A DNA stretch of 64,000 nt from Nocardia nova (GTDB lineage Bacteria > Actinomycetota > Actinomycetes > Mycobacteriales > Mycobacteriaceae): the NCBI RefSeq assembly GCF_002933465.1, contig NZ_PSZE01000021.1, positions 1-64,000 of the forward strand. Direction: 5' to 3'. The position numbers and the translations under genes are program-made. Every line of letters starts with the position of its first letter. Position 1 is the stretch's first letter. Positions 24,380 through 33,210 of the stretch are shown piece by piece. The notes under the pieces were generated by a model. It was not told the DNA's origin, made no database searches, and saw nothing but the letters and a program-made list of their open reading frames with translations.

Positions 24380-25261
24380 TCACGGGAGCAGCCCACAGCG
24401 CCGGGCCCGGACCACCGCCTCGTGCCTGGTGTGGGCGCCGAGTTTGGTCATGGCACTGCGCAGATAGCTTTTCACCGTTTCCGGACGTAACGAAAGCCGC
24501 TGCGCCGCTTCGCCGTTGGTACAGCCGAGGGCCACATACGACAGCACGTCCAGTTCGCGCGGGGACAGTGCGGGCGCGGAGGCCGTGGCCACGGCCTCCG
24601 CGGGCCCGCCCATCAACCGCGCCAGGGTGTCCGATACCGCACGCAATCGTGTGCGCGCCTCGGCATCGGTGAGCGTCTGCGCGATCCCGCGCACCTCCGC
24701 GTGCAGGTCCCGAAGCTGTTCCGTGACAACGGCATCCGGTGCGGGACCGGTGGTGACCTCCGAGGTCCCGCGCGTCGCCGCCTGTAGGCGCAGCCGCCGG
24801 TCCACCTCGTCGCGCACCGCCAGTTCCAAGGCCAGGCGCCGGCTCGACCGCAGTACCAGCTCGGCGATCCGATCACCGATCGGCCCCGGTTCGCGACTGG
24901 CGACATAGAGCACGGCCCGGGAACTCCCGTCCACCACGACCGGTACCCCGACCACCGCGCGCAGGCCCTCCATCGACACCGGACCGTCGTAGTGATGGGT
25001 GATGGTCGCCGCCGCCCGGTAGTCCGCGACCGATGTCGGACGCCGGCTCGCCACGGCCGCACCGCCCACCCCCGAGGTGGGGGATACCACCAGTCCGCGC
25101 ATCGCGCCGGTGCGCGTCCCGAAGAACTCGCTCAGGATCAGCGCTCCGTCGCAGACCTCCCCGCCGAACACCACCGGCATCCCGGACAGGGCCGAGACCT
25201 GCCGCAACTCGGCCCGCAACGCATCGGCGTCGCGCGGGCGGAGCAGATCGGCGGAGGCCAT
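24380..25261 (-). CDS. LuxR-family regulator with GAF-like sensor region
   Basis: A 293-residue protein. An N-terminal GAF-like segment (SALSGMPVVFGGEVCDGALILSEFFG; VVGVPVVVDGSSRAVLYVA) is followed by a helical linker and a C-terminal LuxR HTH (LSPRELDVLSYVALGCTNGEA, ETVKSYLRSAMTKLG). There is no receiver domain or phospho-Asp. It is divergent from two acyl-CoA synthetase genes starting at 25320 and resembles regulators placed next to acyl-CoA metabolism genes in Nocardia. It may sense a small ligand. Confidence 0.85.
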   Translation of the reverse strand: MASADLLRPRDADALRAELRQVSALSGMPVVFGGEVCDGALILSEFFGTRTGAMRGLVVSPTSGVGGAAVASRRPTSVADYRAAATITHHYDGPVSMEGLRAVVGVPVVVDGSSRAVLYVASREPGPIGDRIAELVLRSSRRLALELAVRDEVDRRLRLQAATRGTSEVTTGPAPDAVVTEQLRDLHAEVRGIAQTLTDAEARTRLRAVSDTLARLMGGPAEAVATASAPALSPRELDVLSYVALGCTNGEAAQRLSLRPETVKSYLRSAMTKLGAHTRHEAVVRARRCGLLP

Positions 25262-25319
25262 GAGCGCTACCCCTTTCCGGGGGTGGTGGAGAGCAAACTG
25301 TGACCTGAATCCTATATCC

Positions 25320-26993
25320 GTGAGCGCGAGTAGGGGCCGGGTCCGGCCGGTCAGTTATACGCACGGAGTATGGGATGCGCCGCTACTGGGCGAGACGATC
25401 GGGGCGAATCTCGATCGCACGGTGGCCATCCACGGTGATCGAGACGCACTCGTCGACCGGGTGACCGGAGTGCGCTGGAGTTACCGCGAATTCGCCGCCG
25501 AGGTCGATGCCGTGGCACTCGGTCTGCTGGAAGCGGGGATCGGCAAGGGCGATCGGGTCGGCATCTGGTCGCCCAACCGTGCCGAGTGGACGCTGGTGCA
25601 GTTCGCCACCGCGAAGATCGGCGCGATCCTGGTCAACATCAATCCGGCCTACCGTAGCGAGGAAGTGCGCTACGTGATCACCCAGGCCGGGATCCGGATG
25701 CTGATCTCGGCGCGAGAGCACAAGAGCTCGAACTACGCCGAGATCATCGGCCGGGTACGGCCCGAATGCCCGGATCTCGAGCAGGTGGTCCTGTTCGACA
25801 GCGCCGCATGGGAGGCACTGGTCGCCGCCGGCCGCGCCGCCGATCCGTCGCGCCTGGCCGAGGCCGGAACGCGACTGACCGCCGACGATCCGATCAACAT
25901 CCAATACACCTCGGGCACAACCGGTTTCCCGAAGGGCGCGACGCTGTCGCACCACAACATCCTCAACAACGGCTATTTCGTCGGCGAATTGTGCGGCTAC
26001 ACCGAGGCCGACCGAATCTGCATTCCGGTGCCGTTCTACCACTGCTTCGGCATGGTGATGGGCAATCTGGCGGCGACGAGTCACGGTGCGGCCATGGTGA
26101 TTCCGGCGGCTTCCTTCGAGCCGCGGGCCACACTCGCCGCTGTCGCCGAGGAACGCTGCACCTCGCTGTACGGGGTGCCGACGATGTTCATCGCCGAATT
26201 GGCCCATCCGAACTTCGAATCCTTCGATCTGAGTTCGCTGCGCACCGGCATCATGGCCGGCTCACCGTGTCCGGTGGAGGTGATGAAGCAGGTGATCGAG
26301 CGGATGGGCATGGCGGAGGTGTCCATTTGCTACGGCATGACCGAAACGTCGCCGGTGAGCACTCAGACCCGCCGCGACGACACCATCACCCAGCGCACCG
26401 CCACGGTCGGCCGGGTGGGACCGCATCTCGAGATCAAGATCGTCGATCCGGACACCGGATCGACCGTTCCGCGTGGCGAACCGGGCGAGCTGTGCACGCG
26501 CGGATATTCGGTGATGCTCGGCTACTGGAACGATCCGGACAAGACCGGCGAGGCGATCGACGCCGCCCGCTGGATGCACACCGGCGATCTGGCCACCATG
26601 GACGACGACGGCTACGTCGCGATCACCGGCCGGATCAAGGACATGGTGATTCGCGGCGGTGAGAACATCTATCCGCGCGAGATCGAGGAATTCCTCTACA
26701 CCCACCCCGACATCCTGGACGCCCAGGTGGTCGGTATCCCGGACCCGAAATACGGCGAGGAATTGGTGGCCTGGATTCGGGTGCGCGAGGGCGCAGCCAC
26801 GGTGGACGCGCCGACGCTGGCCCAGTTCTGCGACGGTCGCCTGGCCCACTACAAGATTCCCCGCTACGTCCACGTCGTCGACGAATTCCCGATGACCGTC
26901 ACCGGCAAGGTGCGCAAGGTCGATATCCGCGCGACCTCGGTCCGCCTGTTCGGCGTACCGGAGCTGGATCAGCAACAGACAGGAGAGCAGTGA
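25320..26993 (+). CDS. Fatty-acyl-CoA synthetase (AMP-binding)
   Basis: A 557-residue ANL-superfamily ligase that activates a carboxylic acid with ATP and CoA. It has the phosphate loop YTSGTTGFPKGA, the YGMTETSP motif, HTGDLATMDDDGY, the hinge region GRIKDMVIRGGENIYP, and the C-terminal catalytic lysine in MTVTGKVRK. The length and motif set fit medium/long-chain FadD-type enzymes. The start is uncertain; GTG at 25320 gives the normal family N-terminus. Its stop overlaps the next synthetase start, and a LuxR regulator is divergent upstream. Confidence 0.9.
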   Translation: MSASRGRVRPVSYTHGVWDAPLLGETIGANLDRTVAIHGDRDALVDRVTGVRWSYREFAAEVDAVALGLLEAGIGKGDRVGIWSPNRAEWTLVQFATAKIGAILVNINPAYRSEEVRYVITQAGIRMLISAREHKSSNYAEIIGRVRPECPDLEQVVLFDSAAWEALVAAGRAADPSRLAEAGTRLTADDPINIQYTSGTTGFPKGATLSHHNILNNGYFVGELCGYTEADRICIPVPFYHCFGMVMGNLAATSHGAAMVIPAASFEPRATLAAVAEERCTSLYGVPTMFIAELAHPNFESFDLSSLRTGIMAGSPCPVEVMKQVIERMGMAEVSICYGMTETSPVSTQTRRDDTITQRTATVGRVGPHLEIKIVDPDTGSTVPRGEPGELCTRGYSVMLGYWNDPDKTGEAIDAARWMHTGDLATMDDDGYVAITGRIKDMVIRGGENIYPREIEEFLYTHPDILDAQVVGIPDPKYGEELVAWIRVREGAATVDAPTLAQFCDGRLAHYKIPRYVHVVDEFPMTVTGKVRKVDIRATSVRLFGVPELDQQQTGEQ

Positions 26994-28714
26994 TGACGTC
27001 CAATACCGAGTTGTCGTCCAATACCGAGTTGTATCGCCAGGCGCGCGACCGGCTGGTCGAACTGGCGACCGACTACGACACCGCGGTGCGGACGTTTCAG
27101 TGGCCCCGGCTGACCGGCGAATTCAATTGGGCCGTCGACTGGTTCGACGTCATCGCCCGCGGCAACGACCGCACCGCGCTGTGGATCGTCGAGGAGGACG
27201 GCAGCGAACTGCGGGTGAGTTTCGACGAGATGGCGCAGCGCTCGGATCGGTTGGCGACCTGGCTCGCCGAACTCGGTGTGCGCCAGGGCGATCGGGTCAT
27301 CCTGATGCTGGGCAACCAGGTCGAGCTCTGGGAGTCGATGCTCGCCGTCGCCAAACTCGGCGCGGTGGTCATGCCCACCACGGGCGCGCTCGGGCCGGCC
27401 GATCTCATCGACCGGATCACCAGGGGCGCGGTACGTTTCGTCATCACCAATGCCCGCGACACCGCGAAATTCGACGAGGTCCCCGGCGACTATCGGCGCA
27501 TCGCGGTCGGCGGCCCGGTCGAGGGCTGGCACGACTACGCGGAAGCTGCCGAGGTGGAAGCGGCGGGCCCCTTCCCCGCCGTGACGCAGGTGGGCGACGA
27601 ACTACTGGTCTATTTCACCTCCGGCACCACGAGTAAGCCGAAGATGGTGCAGCACAACCAGACCAGCTATCCGGTCGGGCATCTGAGCACCATGTACTGG
27701 ATCGGCGTCCGGCCCGGCGACGTCCATCTCGCCATCAGCGCGCCGGGCTGGGCCAAACACGCCTGGAGCTGCTTCTTCGCGCCCTGGATCGCCGAGGCGA
27801 CGATCTTCGTCTACAACTACGGCCGGTTCGACGCCGAGGCGTTGCTCGGCCAGCTCCGCCGCGCGGAGGTCAACACCTTCTGTGCGCCGCCGACGGTGTG
27901 GCGCATGCTGATTCAGGCCGATCTCGGCGAGCGTCCGGCCGGCCTGCGCGAAATCCTCGGCGCCGGCGAACCACTCAACCCCGACGTGATCGCACAGGTG
28001 GAAAACGCCTGGGGACTGACCATCCGGGACGGGTTCGGGCAGACCGAGACGACGCTGCAGATCGCCAACACCCCCGGACAACCGGTCAAGGCCGGCTCGA
28101 TGGGCCGCCCCATGCCGGGGGTACCGGTGGTGCTGGTCGACCCCATCACCGGCGCGCCCGCCGAGGAGGGCGAGATCTGCCTGGATCTGAGCGCCCACCC
28201 GGTCAACCTGATGAGCGGCTACCTCCAGGACCCGGAACGCAATGCGGCGGTGATGGAAGGCGGCTATTACCACACCGGTGATGTGGCGGCGCGCGACGAA
28301 GACGGCTACATCACCTATATCGGCCGCACCGACGACGTGTTCAAATCCTCCGATTACAAGGTTTCCCCGTTCGAACTCGAAAGTGTGCTGATCGAGCATC
28401 CGGCGGTCGTGGAGGCGGCGGTGGTACCGCAGCCCGACGACACACGCCTGGCCGTACCCAAGGCGTATGTCATGCTGGCCGCCGGCTGGGAGCCCGACCG
28501 CGAAACCGCAAGGGCCATCCTGGAATACGCGCGCGATCACCTCGCACCGTATCTGCGGGTGCGGCGGATCGAGTTCACCGACCTGCCCAAGACGATCTCG
28601 GGCAAGATCCGCCGCGTCGAGTTGCGGCAGCGCGAGGAGGCCGCCCATGCCGCCGGTACCGGGATCGCACAGGAATTCCGCTACGAGGACGTCCTTGCGC
28701 AACCGACCGGTTAG
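26993..28714 (+). CDS. Acyl-CoA/acetyl-CoA synthetase-like enzyme (AMP-binding)
   Basis: A 573-residue ligase of the ACSM/acetyl-CoA synthetase-like branch: YFTSGTTSKPKMVQH, GFGQTETT, HTGDVAARDEDGY, GRTDDVFKSSDYKVSP, and the C-terminal TISGKIRR with the catalytic lysine. The SGTTS loop replaces the usual SGTTG. ATG at 26993 overlaps the previous stop (TGATG). An 18-bp tandem duplication near the start encodes SNTEL twice. It is likely co-expressed with the 25320 gene to activate two acids of one pathway. Confidence 0.9.
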   Translation: MTSNTELSSNTELYRQARDRLVELATDYDTAVRTFQWPRLTGEFNWAVDWFDVIARGNDRTALWIVEEDGSELRVSFDEMAQRSDRLATWLAELGVRQGDRVILMLGNQVELWESMLAVAKLGAVVMPTTGALGPADLIDRITRGAVRFVITNARDTAKFDEVPGDYRRIAVGGPVEGWHDYAEAAEVEAAGPFPAVTQVGDELLVYFTSGTTSKPKMVQHNQTSYPVGHLSTMYWIGVRPGDVHLAISAPGWAKHAWSCFFAPWIAEATIFVYNYGRFDAEALLGQLRRAEVNTFCAPPTVWRMLIQADLGERPAGLREILGAGEPLNPDVIAQVENAWGLTIRDGFGQTETTLQIANTPGQPVKAGSMGRPMPGVPVVLVDPITGAPAEEGEICLDLSAHPVNLMSGYLQDPERNAAVMEGGYYHTGDVAARDEDGYITYIGRTDDVFKSSDYKVSPFELESVLIEHPAVVEAAVVPQPDDTRLAVPKAYVMLAAGWEPDRETARAILEYARDHLAPYLRVRRIEFTDLPKTISGKIRRVELRQREEAAHAAGTGIAQEFRYEDVLAQPTG

Positions 28715-28745
28715 CGTTCGCCGCAGCTTTGCCGATGAGTTGCTC

Positions 28746-28770
28746 GCCGCCGGACTCTTGCCGGCGGCGC
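28746..28770 (+). terminator. Hairpin after the acyl-CoA synthetase pair
   Basis: CGCCGCCGG and CCGGCGGCG form a perfect 9-bp stem with a 7-nt loop, 32 bp after the stop at 28714. No strong T-run follows. Confidence 0.6.
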
Positions 28771-28975
28771 TACACTTTCGATGAAAAGTTTGGTCGAAAC
28801 CGCCTGCGGGTACAGAATTCTCACGCAGATCCCTCGCGGCCGTCAGAATGTGAAAATGGCACGTTTGCCCGGATGTGGCGCGTTCGGCGCTGGCCCGAAT
28901 GCGACAGCGTGACAAGACTGACGAAGTACGCGCAGCGCGTTCCGGATGTGTAGTTACGACCGATGGGAGAGCACC

Positions 28976-29167
28976 GTGTTGTACACCTTCGAAACCGCCA
29001 CCCAGTACGTGATCGCCGAACTGGAGGCCAAGGGCACGGCGACCCGCGAGGACTTCGACGTACCGGCCATCGTCGCCACCTCCCACGCCATCGCCGAGAG
29101 CTGGGATTTCCAGGCGCTGGACCGCCATACGTTCTGGAGTATCGCGGCGAGCAATCTGCGGGCATAG
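28976..29167 (+). CDS. Small hypothetical protein
   Basis: A 63-residue soluble protein from a GTG with GGGAGA upstream. Residues such as TATREDFDVPAIVATSHAI and WDFQALDRHTFWSIAASN form a compact helical pattern. Similar short proteins with an AATREDFDVPAIV-like core occur in Nocardia and mycobacteria, as far as I can recall, but the function is unknown. It is isolated between the synthetase terminator and an opposing AraC gene. Confidence 0.65.
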   Translation: MLYTFETATQYVIAELEAKGTATREDFDVPAIVATSHAIAESWDFQALDRHTFWSIAASNLRA

Positions 29168-29294
29168 CGCGGCCCGCGGCGCCGCTCGATCACCCACCCC
29201 GGCATCCGTCGCTACCCACGCACGCCGAGGCCGGTGATCGAGCGAAACGCTCCGCGGCCCGCCGGCCCCGCGATCAGGGGCCGCCTCCGGTGAA

Positions 29295-30314
29295 TCAGGC
29301 CTGACAGTCGGCCGATCCCGCAGTGCGCGTGTGCGTGTGCGTGTGCGCCACCGTCGACCAGCGCCGCGCCGCGCGCCGCATCGAACCGGCGTCGGCATAG
29401 CCGAGCAATGCCGCCTGCCGCTCTCGGCTCAGCGGGCCCGCGGCCTGGGCCCGGGCCAGGCGGGCCCGATCCAATTCGCGCCGCCACGTGGTCCCCGCCT
29501 CGGACAGCCGCCGCTGCAGGGTGCGCGGACTGATGGCGAGCCGCCGCGCCACCTGCTCGAGCGATACCTCGCCTTCGCTGAAAGCCTCGGCCAACGCCCG
29601 CGATACCCGCTCCGGCCAGGCCGAGGCCAACGGCGGTGGCGGCGGCAACGCGGCGGCCAGCGGTTGCAACACCTCCGCGAGCACCGGGTCGGCGGTGGTC
29701 AGCGGCAGATCCATATCGGCCGACCGAAAGGTCATCGAATCCACCGAGGCACCGAATTCCACCACCGCCGAACCGAATACCTCGGCGAACGCCTCCTGGC
29801 GACGCGGAGCCGACTGTCGCAGGGATACCCGGACCGGGTCGAACGGCGCGGCCACCAGGCGGCGGGCACGGGTCAGCACGGCGACCAGTCCCCACTGCTG
29901 CACCAGTTCGCGTCCGCGCCCCTCACCCTCGATGATGTCCAGGTACAGCGTGGTCTCTGCCTCGTTCTCCACCACCAGATCGAAGCGGTGATTGGTGGTG
30001 ACCGCGGTGACGTACGGACCACAGGTCGCCAGCCCGGCGCCCACGGTCGGCGCACTGGCGAACAGATAGTCGTAGAGCCGACTGGCGGCCAGCTGATATC
30101 TGCTGGCGACGTGCAACGCCACGTCGGGATCGTCGAGCCAATTCTCACCGATCTCCCATAACCGGGAAAAGATCCGCGCGGGCACATGAACGCCTTCGCC
30201 GGCCAGTGTCCATTCCGGTAGTTCGCATTCACGCAGCAGTCGGTCACGATCGATTCCCGCGTCGGTCATCTGCGAGATCACGAAACGATGCAGCACTGTC
30301 TGGTCGGTACCCAT
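29295..30314 (-). CDS. AraC-family regulator (arabinose-binding-domain type)
   Basis: A 339-residue regulator with an N-terminal ligand region (WEIGENWLDDPDVALHVASR; NHRFDLVVENEAETTLYLDI) and a C-terminal AraC HTH (FSEGEVSLEQVARRLAISPRTLQRRLSE). ATG at 30314 is chosen because AGGGAGGG lies just before it; an in-frame start 54 bp upstream is less likely. The C-terminus includes His-Thr alternations encoded by a GTGTGC-type microsatellite at about 29325-29345, which may vary in length. It regulates an unknown target. Confidence 0.85.
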   Translation of the reverse strand: MGTDQTVLHRFVISQMTDAGIDRDRLLRECELPEWTLAGEGVHVPARIFSRLWEIGENWLDDPDVALHVASRYQLAASRLYDYLFASAPTVGAGLATCGPYVTAVTTNHRFDLVVENEAETTLYLDIIEGEGRGRELVQQWGLVAVLTRARRLVAAPFDPVRVSLRQSAPRRQEAFAEVFGSAVVEFGASVDSMTFRSADMDLPLTTADPVLAEVLQPLAAALPPPPPLASAWPERVSRALAEAFSEGEVSLEQVARRLAISPRTLQRRLSEAGTTWRRELDRARLARAQAAGPLSRERQAALLGYADAGSMRRAARRWSTVAHTHTHTRTAGSADCQA

Positions 30315-30534
30315 ATCCCTCCTGCCCTGATTCGCGTCCCCGAACACGTAGTGGGAAACGCTAATCACTCCGACCAGCGTTTCGACCGAAATTCACTCCG
30401 ATTGTGGTGGTCAGCACGTTGCGGCAATAGATTGATCCTGGTCACCGAGCCTTCGATCCCGAATTGTGACAAACACGGCCACACCGTCCGATTCGTTCAA
30501 GACGACACCGGCGGCGGCGCTCTAGGGTGACGCC

Positions 30535-30927
30535 ATGGCACCTCAACTCAACGCAATCGGCGTGGTCGTCTCCGATCTGACGGCCACACTCGGCTTCTAC
30601 CGACGGCTCGGTCTCGAATTCGGGGAGGTCGTCGGTGGTGGGCACGTGGAGGCTCCGCTACCGGGCGGATTTCGGCTGATGCTCGACTCCGAGGAGAACC
30701 TCGCACAGGACGCCGGCGTCGAGCGGCGGTGGAACGCCGCGGCGGGCCGGATCGGGCTGGCCGTCGAATGCGATTCGGCGGCCGAGGTCGACGCGCTGTT
30801 CGACGAGCTGGTCGCGGCCGGATACCACGGGGAAGCAAAGCCCTTCGATGCCGTGTGGGGCCAGCGCTACGCCACCGTGCACGATCCCGACGGCAACGGC
30901 GTCGACCTCTACGCGCCGCTGAGCTGA
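30535..30927 (+). CDS. VOC-family (glyoxalase/bleomycin-resistance-like) protein
   Basis: A 130-residue VOC-fold protein with two beta-alpha-beta-beta-beta modules: LNAIGVVVSDLTATLGFYRRLGLEFGE and GRIGLAVECDSAAEVDALFDEL, ending in TVHDPDGNGVDLYAPL. A potential metal Glu/His set is incomplete (His in GHVEAPL is not obviously a ligand), so enzymatic activity is uncertain. It converges with an AraC gene, overlapping its last 19 bp. Confidence 0.85.
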   Translation: MAPQLNAIGVVVSDLTATLGFYRRLGLEFGEVVGGGHVEAPLPGGFRLMLDSEENLAQDAGVERRWNAAAGRIGLAVECDSAAEVDALFDELVAAGYHGEAKPFDAVWGQRYATVHDPDGNGVDLYAPLS

Positions 30928-31709
30928 TACTCCTCGGCGCGCGCGGCGGCGCCTCGGATATGGCCGGGAGGTCGCCCGGTCAGAGCCCGGATCTCCCGGC
31001 TCATATGGGCCTGATCCGCATATCCGGCCAGCGCCGCGGTCTCGGCGAAACCGATGCCGGTGCGGGTCAGATCCACAGCACGGCGCATCCGCAGCACGCG
31101 GGCCAGCATCTTCGGCCCGTATCCGAAGGCCGCGACCGAGAGGCGATGCAGTCGCCGCGCGCCCAGGCCCAGCGCGTCGGCCGTGGCCGCGACCGTCTCC
31201 CCCGCATCCAGCCGGCGCACGATCTGCGCCACCACCGGGTCGGGCGGGGCGGTCACCGCCGCGCAGCGGCGGGCCACCTCCTCCAGCCCGCACAGCGGAT
31301 CCGGCGCCGCCGCGACCACGTCGGCCATGGCGCGGGCCCGCCGCGACGACCACACCTCGTCCAGTTCGGCCCGGCGATCCAGCAGCTCCGGCGCACGAAC
31401 GCCGAGCAGCGCCGGGGCGGTACCCGGTGCGAAGCGAATCCCGTACACGGTCTGTGCGGCAGCACCGCTGTGGTAAGCGCGGGTATCGGGCCCGGCCACC
31501 AGCAACCGGCCACCGAGCCAGAGCAGATCCATACAGCCATCCGGCAACACCGTGGCCGACTTCCCCGCCACCTCCCGCTGCCACACGATCGCGCCCGAGG
31601 ACACCCGCGAGCGGCGTTCTCGATAAAGCTCCGGCGAATTCTCGGCCACGCCGGAAAGGGTATCGCCCGGCACCGACGGATTCGGATCCGAACAGGTGAT
31701 CGAGCCCAC
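30909..31709 (-). CDS. AraC-family regulator with DUF6597-like N-terminus
   Basis: A 266-residue regulator. The N-terminal segment (VLPDGCMDLLWLGGRLLVAG; YGIRFAPGTAPALLGV) is typical of DUF6597-type AraC proteins, followed by the AraC HTH (DAGETVAATADALGLGARRLHRL and TALAGYADQAHMSREIRALTG). The start at 31709 (GTG) is uncertain; a GTG at the VAENSPELY position is possible. It overlaps the VOC gene at the 3' end and may regulate it. Confidence 0.85.
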   Translation of the reverse strand: MGSITCSDPNPSVPGDTLSGVAENSPELYRERRSRVSSGAIVWQREVAGKSATVLPDGCMDLLWLGGRLLVAGPDTRAYHSGAAAQTVYGIRFAPGTAPALLGVRAPELLDRRAELDEVWSSRRARAMADVVAAAPDPLCGLEEVARRCAAVTAPPDPVVAQIVRRLDAGETVAATADALGLGARRLHRLSVAAFGYGPKMLARVLRMRRAVDLTRTGIGFAETAALAGYADQAHMSREIRALTGRPPGHIRGAAARAEEYQLSGA

Positions 31710-31794
31710 ATCGAGTTGCTGCTGGTTCGCTACTCGCCGTTAGACTGCCGGTCCGAGACAGCGTTGATGTGTTCGGATCGATCGTGAGGCTGAC

Positions 31795-32256
31795 ATGCTC
31801 AAAGGGTTCAAAGACTTCCTGATGCGCGGCAACGTCATCGAATTGGCGACCGCGGTGGTGATGGGCACGGCCTTCACCGCGATCGTCACCTCGGTGACGA
31901 AGGGAATCGTCGAGCCGCTGCTGGCGGTCGTGGGGACCAACGGGCAGCTCGGATTGGGCGTGCAACTGGTCGCCGGAAAACCGGCCACATTCATCGCCAT
32001 CGGCCCGATCATCAGTGCGGGAATCAATTTCCTCATGGTGGCGACGGTGTTGTATTTCGTGCTCATTCTTCCGATGAACACCTTGCAGAAGCGGTTCAGC
32101 CGCAAAAAGAAGGCCGTCCCGACCCAAACCGAATTGCTGATCGAAATCCGCGATCTGCTCGCCGGCCGGAGCGAATCCGCCACCACCGACGCCGTCGTGG
32201 ACACCGACGCGACCGAGGCTCAGCGGCGGGTCGCCGAGATGGTCCACGAGCGCTGA
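31795..32256 (+). CDS. mscL: Large-conductance mechanosensitive channel
   Basis: A 153-residue MscL. The N-terminus GFKDFLMRGNVIELATAVVM contains the TM1 start, TM2 is around FLMVATVLYFVLILPMN, and the basic C-terminal bundle begins KKKAVPTQTELLIEIRDLL. Length is normal for actinobacteria. It opens under membrane tension to release solutes during osmotic down-shock. The gene stands alone. Confidence 0.95.
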   Translation: MLKGFKDFLMRGNVIELATAVVMGTAFTAIVTSVTKGIVEPLLAVVGTNGQLGLGVQLVAGKPATFIAIGPIISAGINFLMVATVLYFVLILPMNTLQKRFSRKKKAVPTQTELLIEIRDLLAGRSESATTDAVVDTDATEAQRRVAEMVHER

Positions 32257-32276
32257 GCCGAAATACCCTGTAGTCG

Positions 32277-32849
32277 TTACTTTTTCGCACCGACGAAGTC
32301 GACGGTGGCGACCATCTGCCGGGCCAGCTGTTCGGGATCGGCGCCGCCGAGATCGGAGTCGGTGAGCGCACCCTCACGCCACAGCGACGCGAAGCCGTGC
32401 ACAAGCGACCAGGCGGCCAGTTCGGTCGCCGGTCGCGCGGATTCCGCGACGCCCAATTGGGCTACACCGAAACGCAATTCCTCGCCGGATAGGGTGCGGG
32501 CCGCGATCAGCTCCGGATCGTCGACGCGCAGCAGGTCGTGGCGGAACATGACATCGAAATGTCCGGGGTGGCGCCGCGCGAAGCGGATGTAGGCGACCGC
32601 CATCTCCCGGAAATCGTCGCGGGAGCCTCGCAATTCTTGGGCCAGCAGCTCGTATCCGCGGATCGCGAGTGCGGTGAGCAGGCCCTGCCGATTGCCGAAA
32701 TGGTGAGCGGGCGCGGCATGTGAGACGCCGGCGCGCTGGGCCAGCGCTCGCAGCGACACCGCGTCGACGCCGTCGGCAGCGATCTGCTCGGCCGCCGCCG
32801 TCAGCAGCGTGGCCCGCAGATCTCCGTGGTGGTAGGAGCTCTTGGTCAC
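32277..32849 (-). CDS. TetR/AcrR-family regulator
   Basis: A 190-residue TetR protein with HTH YHHGDLRATLLTAAAEQIAADG and AVSLRALAQRAGVSHAAPAHHF at residues 5-50 and a WHG-like C-terminal domain (MAVAYIRFARRHPGHFDVMFR). GTG at 32849 gives the common TKSSYHHGDLR start; ORF extensions upstream have abnormal composition. It points away from the SDR gene at 33211 across a 360-bp gap holding a 16-bp palindrome. Confidence 0.9.
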   Translation of the reverse strand: MTKSSYHHGDLRATLLTAAAEQIAADGVDAVSLRALAQRAGVSHAAPAHHFGNRQGLLTALAIRGYELLAQELRGSRDDFREMAVAYIRFARRHPGHFDVMFRHDLLRVDDPELIAARTLSGEELRFGVAQLGVAESARPATELAAWSLVHGFASLWREGALTDSDLGGADPEQLARQMVATVDFVGAKK

Positions 32850-33210
32850 CCGATGATCGTGGCGCAGGGACCGGGCCCGAGTCCACCAACCACCGGCGGT
32901 GCGGCCGTCACCGCAGCGGTCGCCGCACTGCGGGAGACCCTGGCCCCGACCAGGCGGTTGCCGACGCTTCCACCGAAGCTGGAACATGTTCCAGTATTTG
33001 CCCGGCCAGCGATAGGTAGCGAACTCGGCAGAACATCCCGGTTGCGCGCCCGACCGACACAACCTTGCGATATCGCCGTGAGCTGGTATAACCAGAGAAC
33101 GAACCCCGGATTGCCTCCCGCTCCACAGCGAGTACTGAGGCGAACCTATATTTACTTGTTAGTAGTGCGGCGACTAGTCTGACGCCGATGCCGATCAGAA
33201 AGGACCTCGT
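32850..33210. other. Intergenic region between TetR and SDR genes
   Basis: About 360 bp with no supported gene. It contains the palindrome at 32979-32994 and, close to 33211, an AT-richer segment (ACTTGTTAGTAGTG at about 33152-33167) that may hold the SDR promoter. The ribosome site AGAAAGGA lies just before the SDR start. Confidence 0.6.
32979..32994. promoter_or_regulatory. 16-bp perfect palindrome, candidate TetR operator
   Basis: CTGGAACATGTTCCAG is a perfect palindrome in the gap between the TetR gene and the divergent SDR gene, about 130 bp from the TetR start. It is a plausible autoregulatory operator. It does not match the SOS box (TCGAAC-N4-GTTCGA). Confidence 0.5.

Noticed and set aside
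29320..29350. GTGTGC microsatellite as a regulatory repeat
   Set aside because: It lies inside the AraC coding sequence and encodes His-Thr alternations; the simplest reading is coding slippage.
27602..29398. A 598-codon minus-strand open frame
   Set aside because: Antisense to the second acyl-CoA synthetase; its composition is typical of high-GC third-frame shadows.
32979..32994. A second SOS box at CTGGAACATGTTCCAG
   Set aside because: It has GGAAC...GTTCC arms instead of TCGAAC...GTTCGA; it better suits a TetR-type operator.
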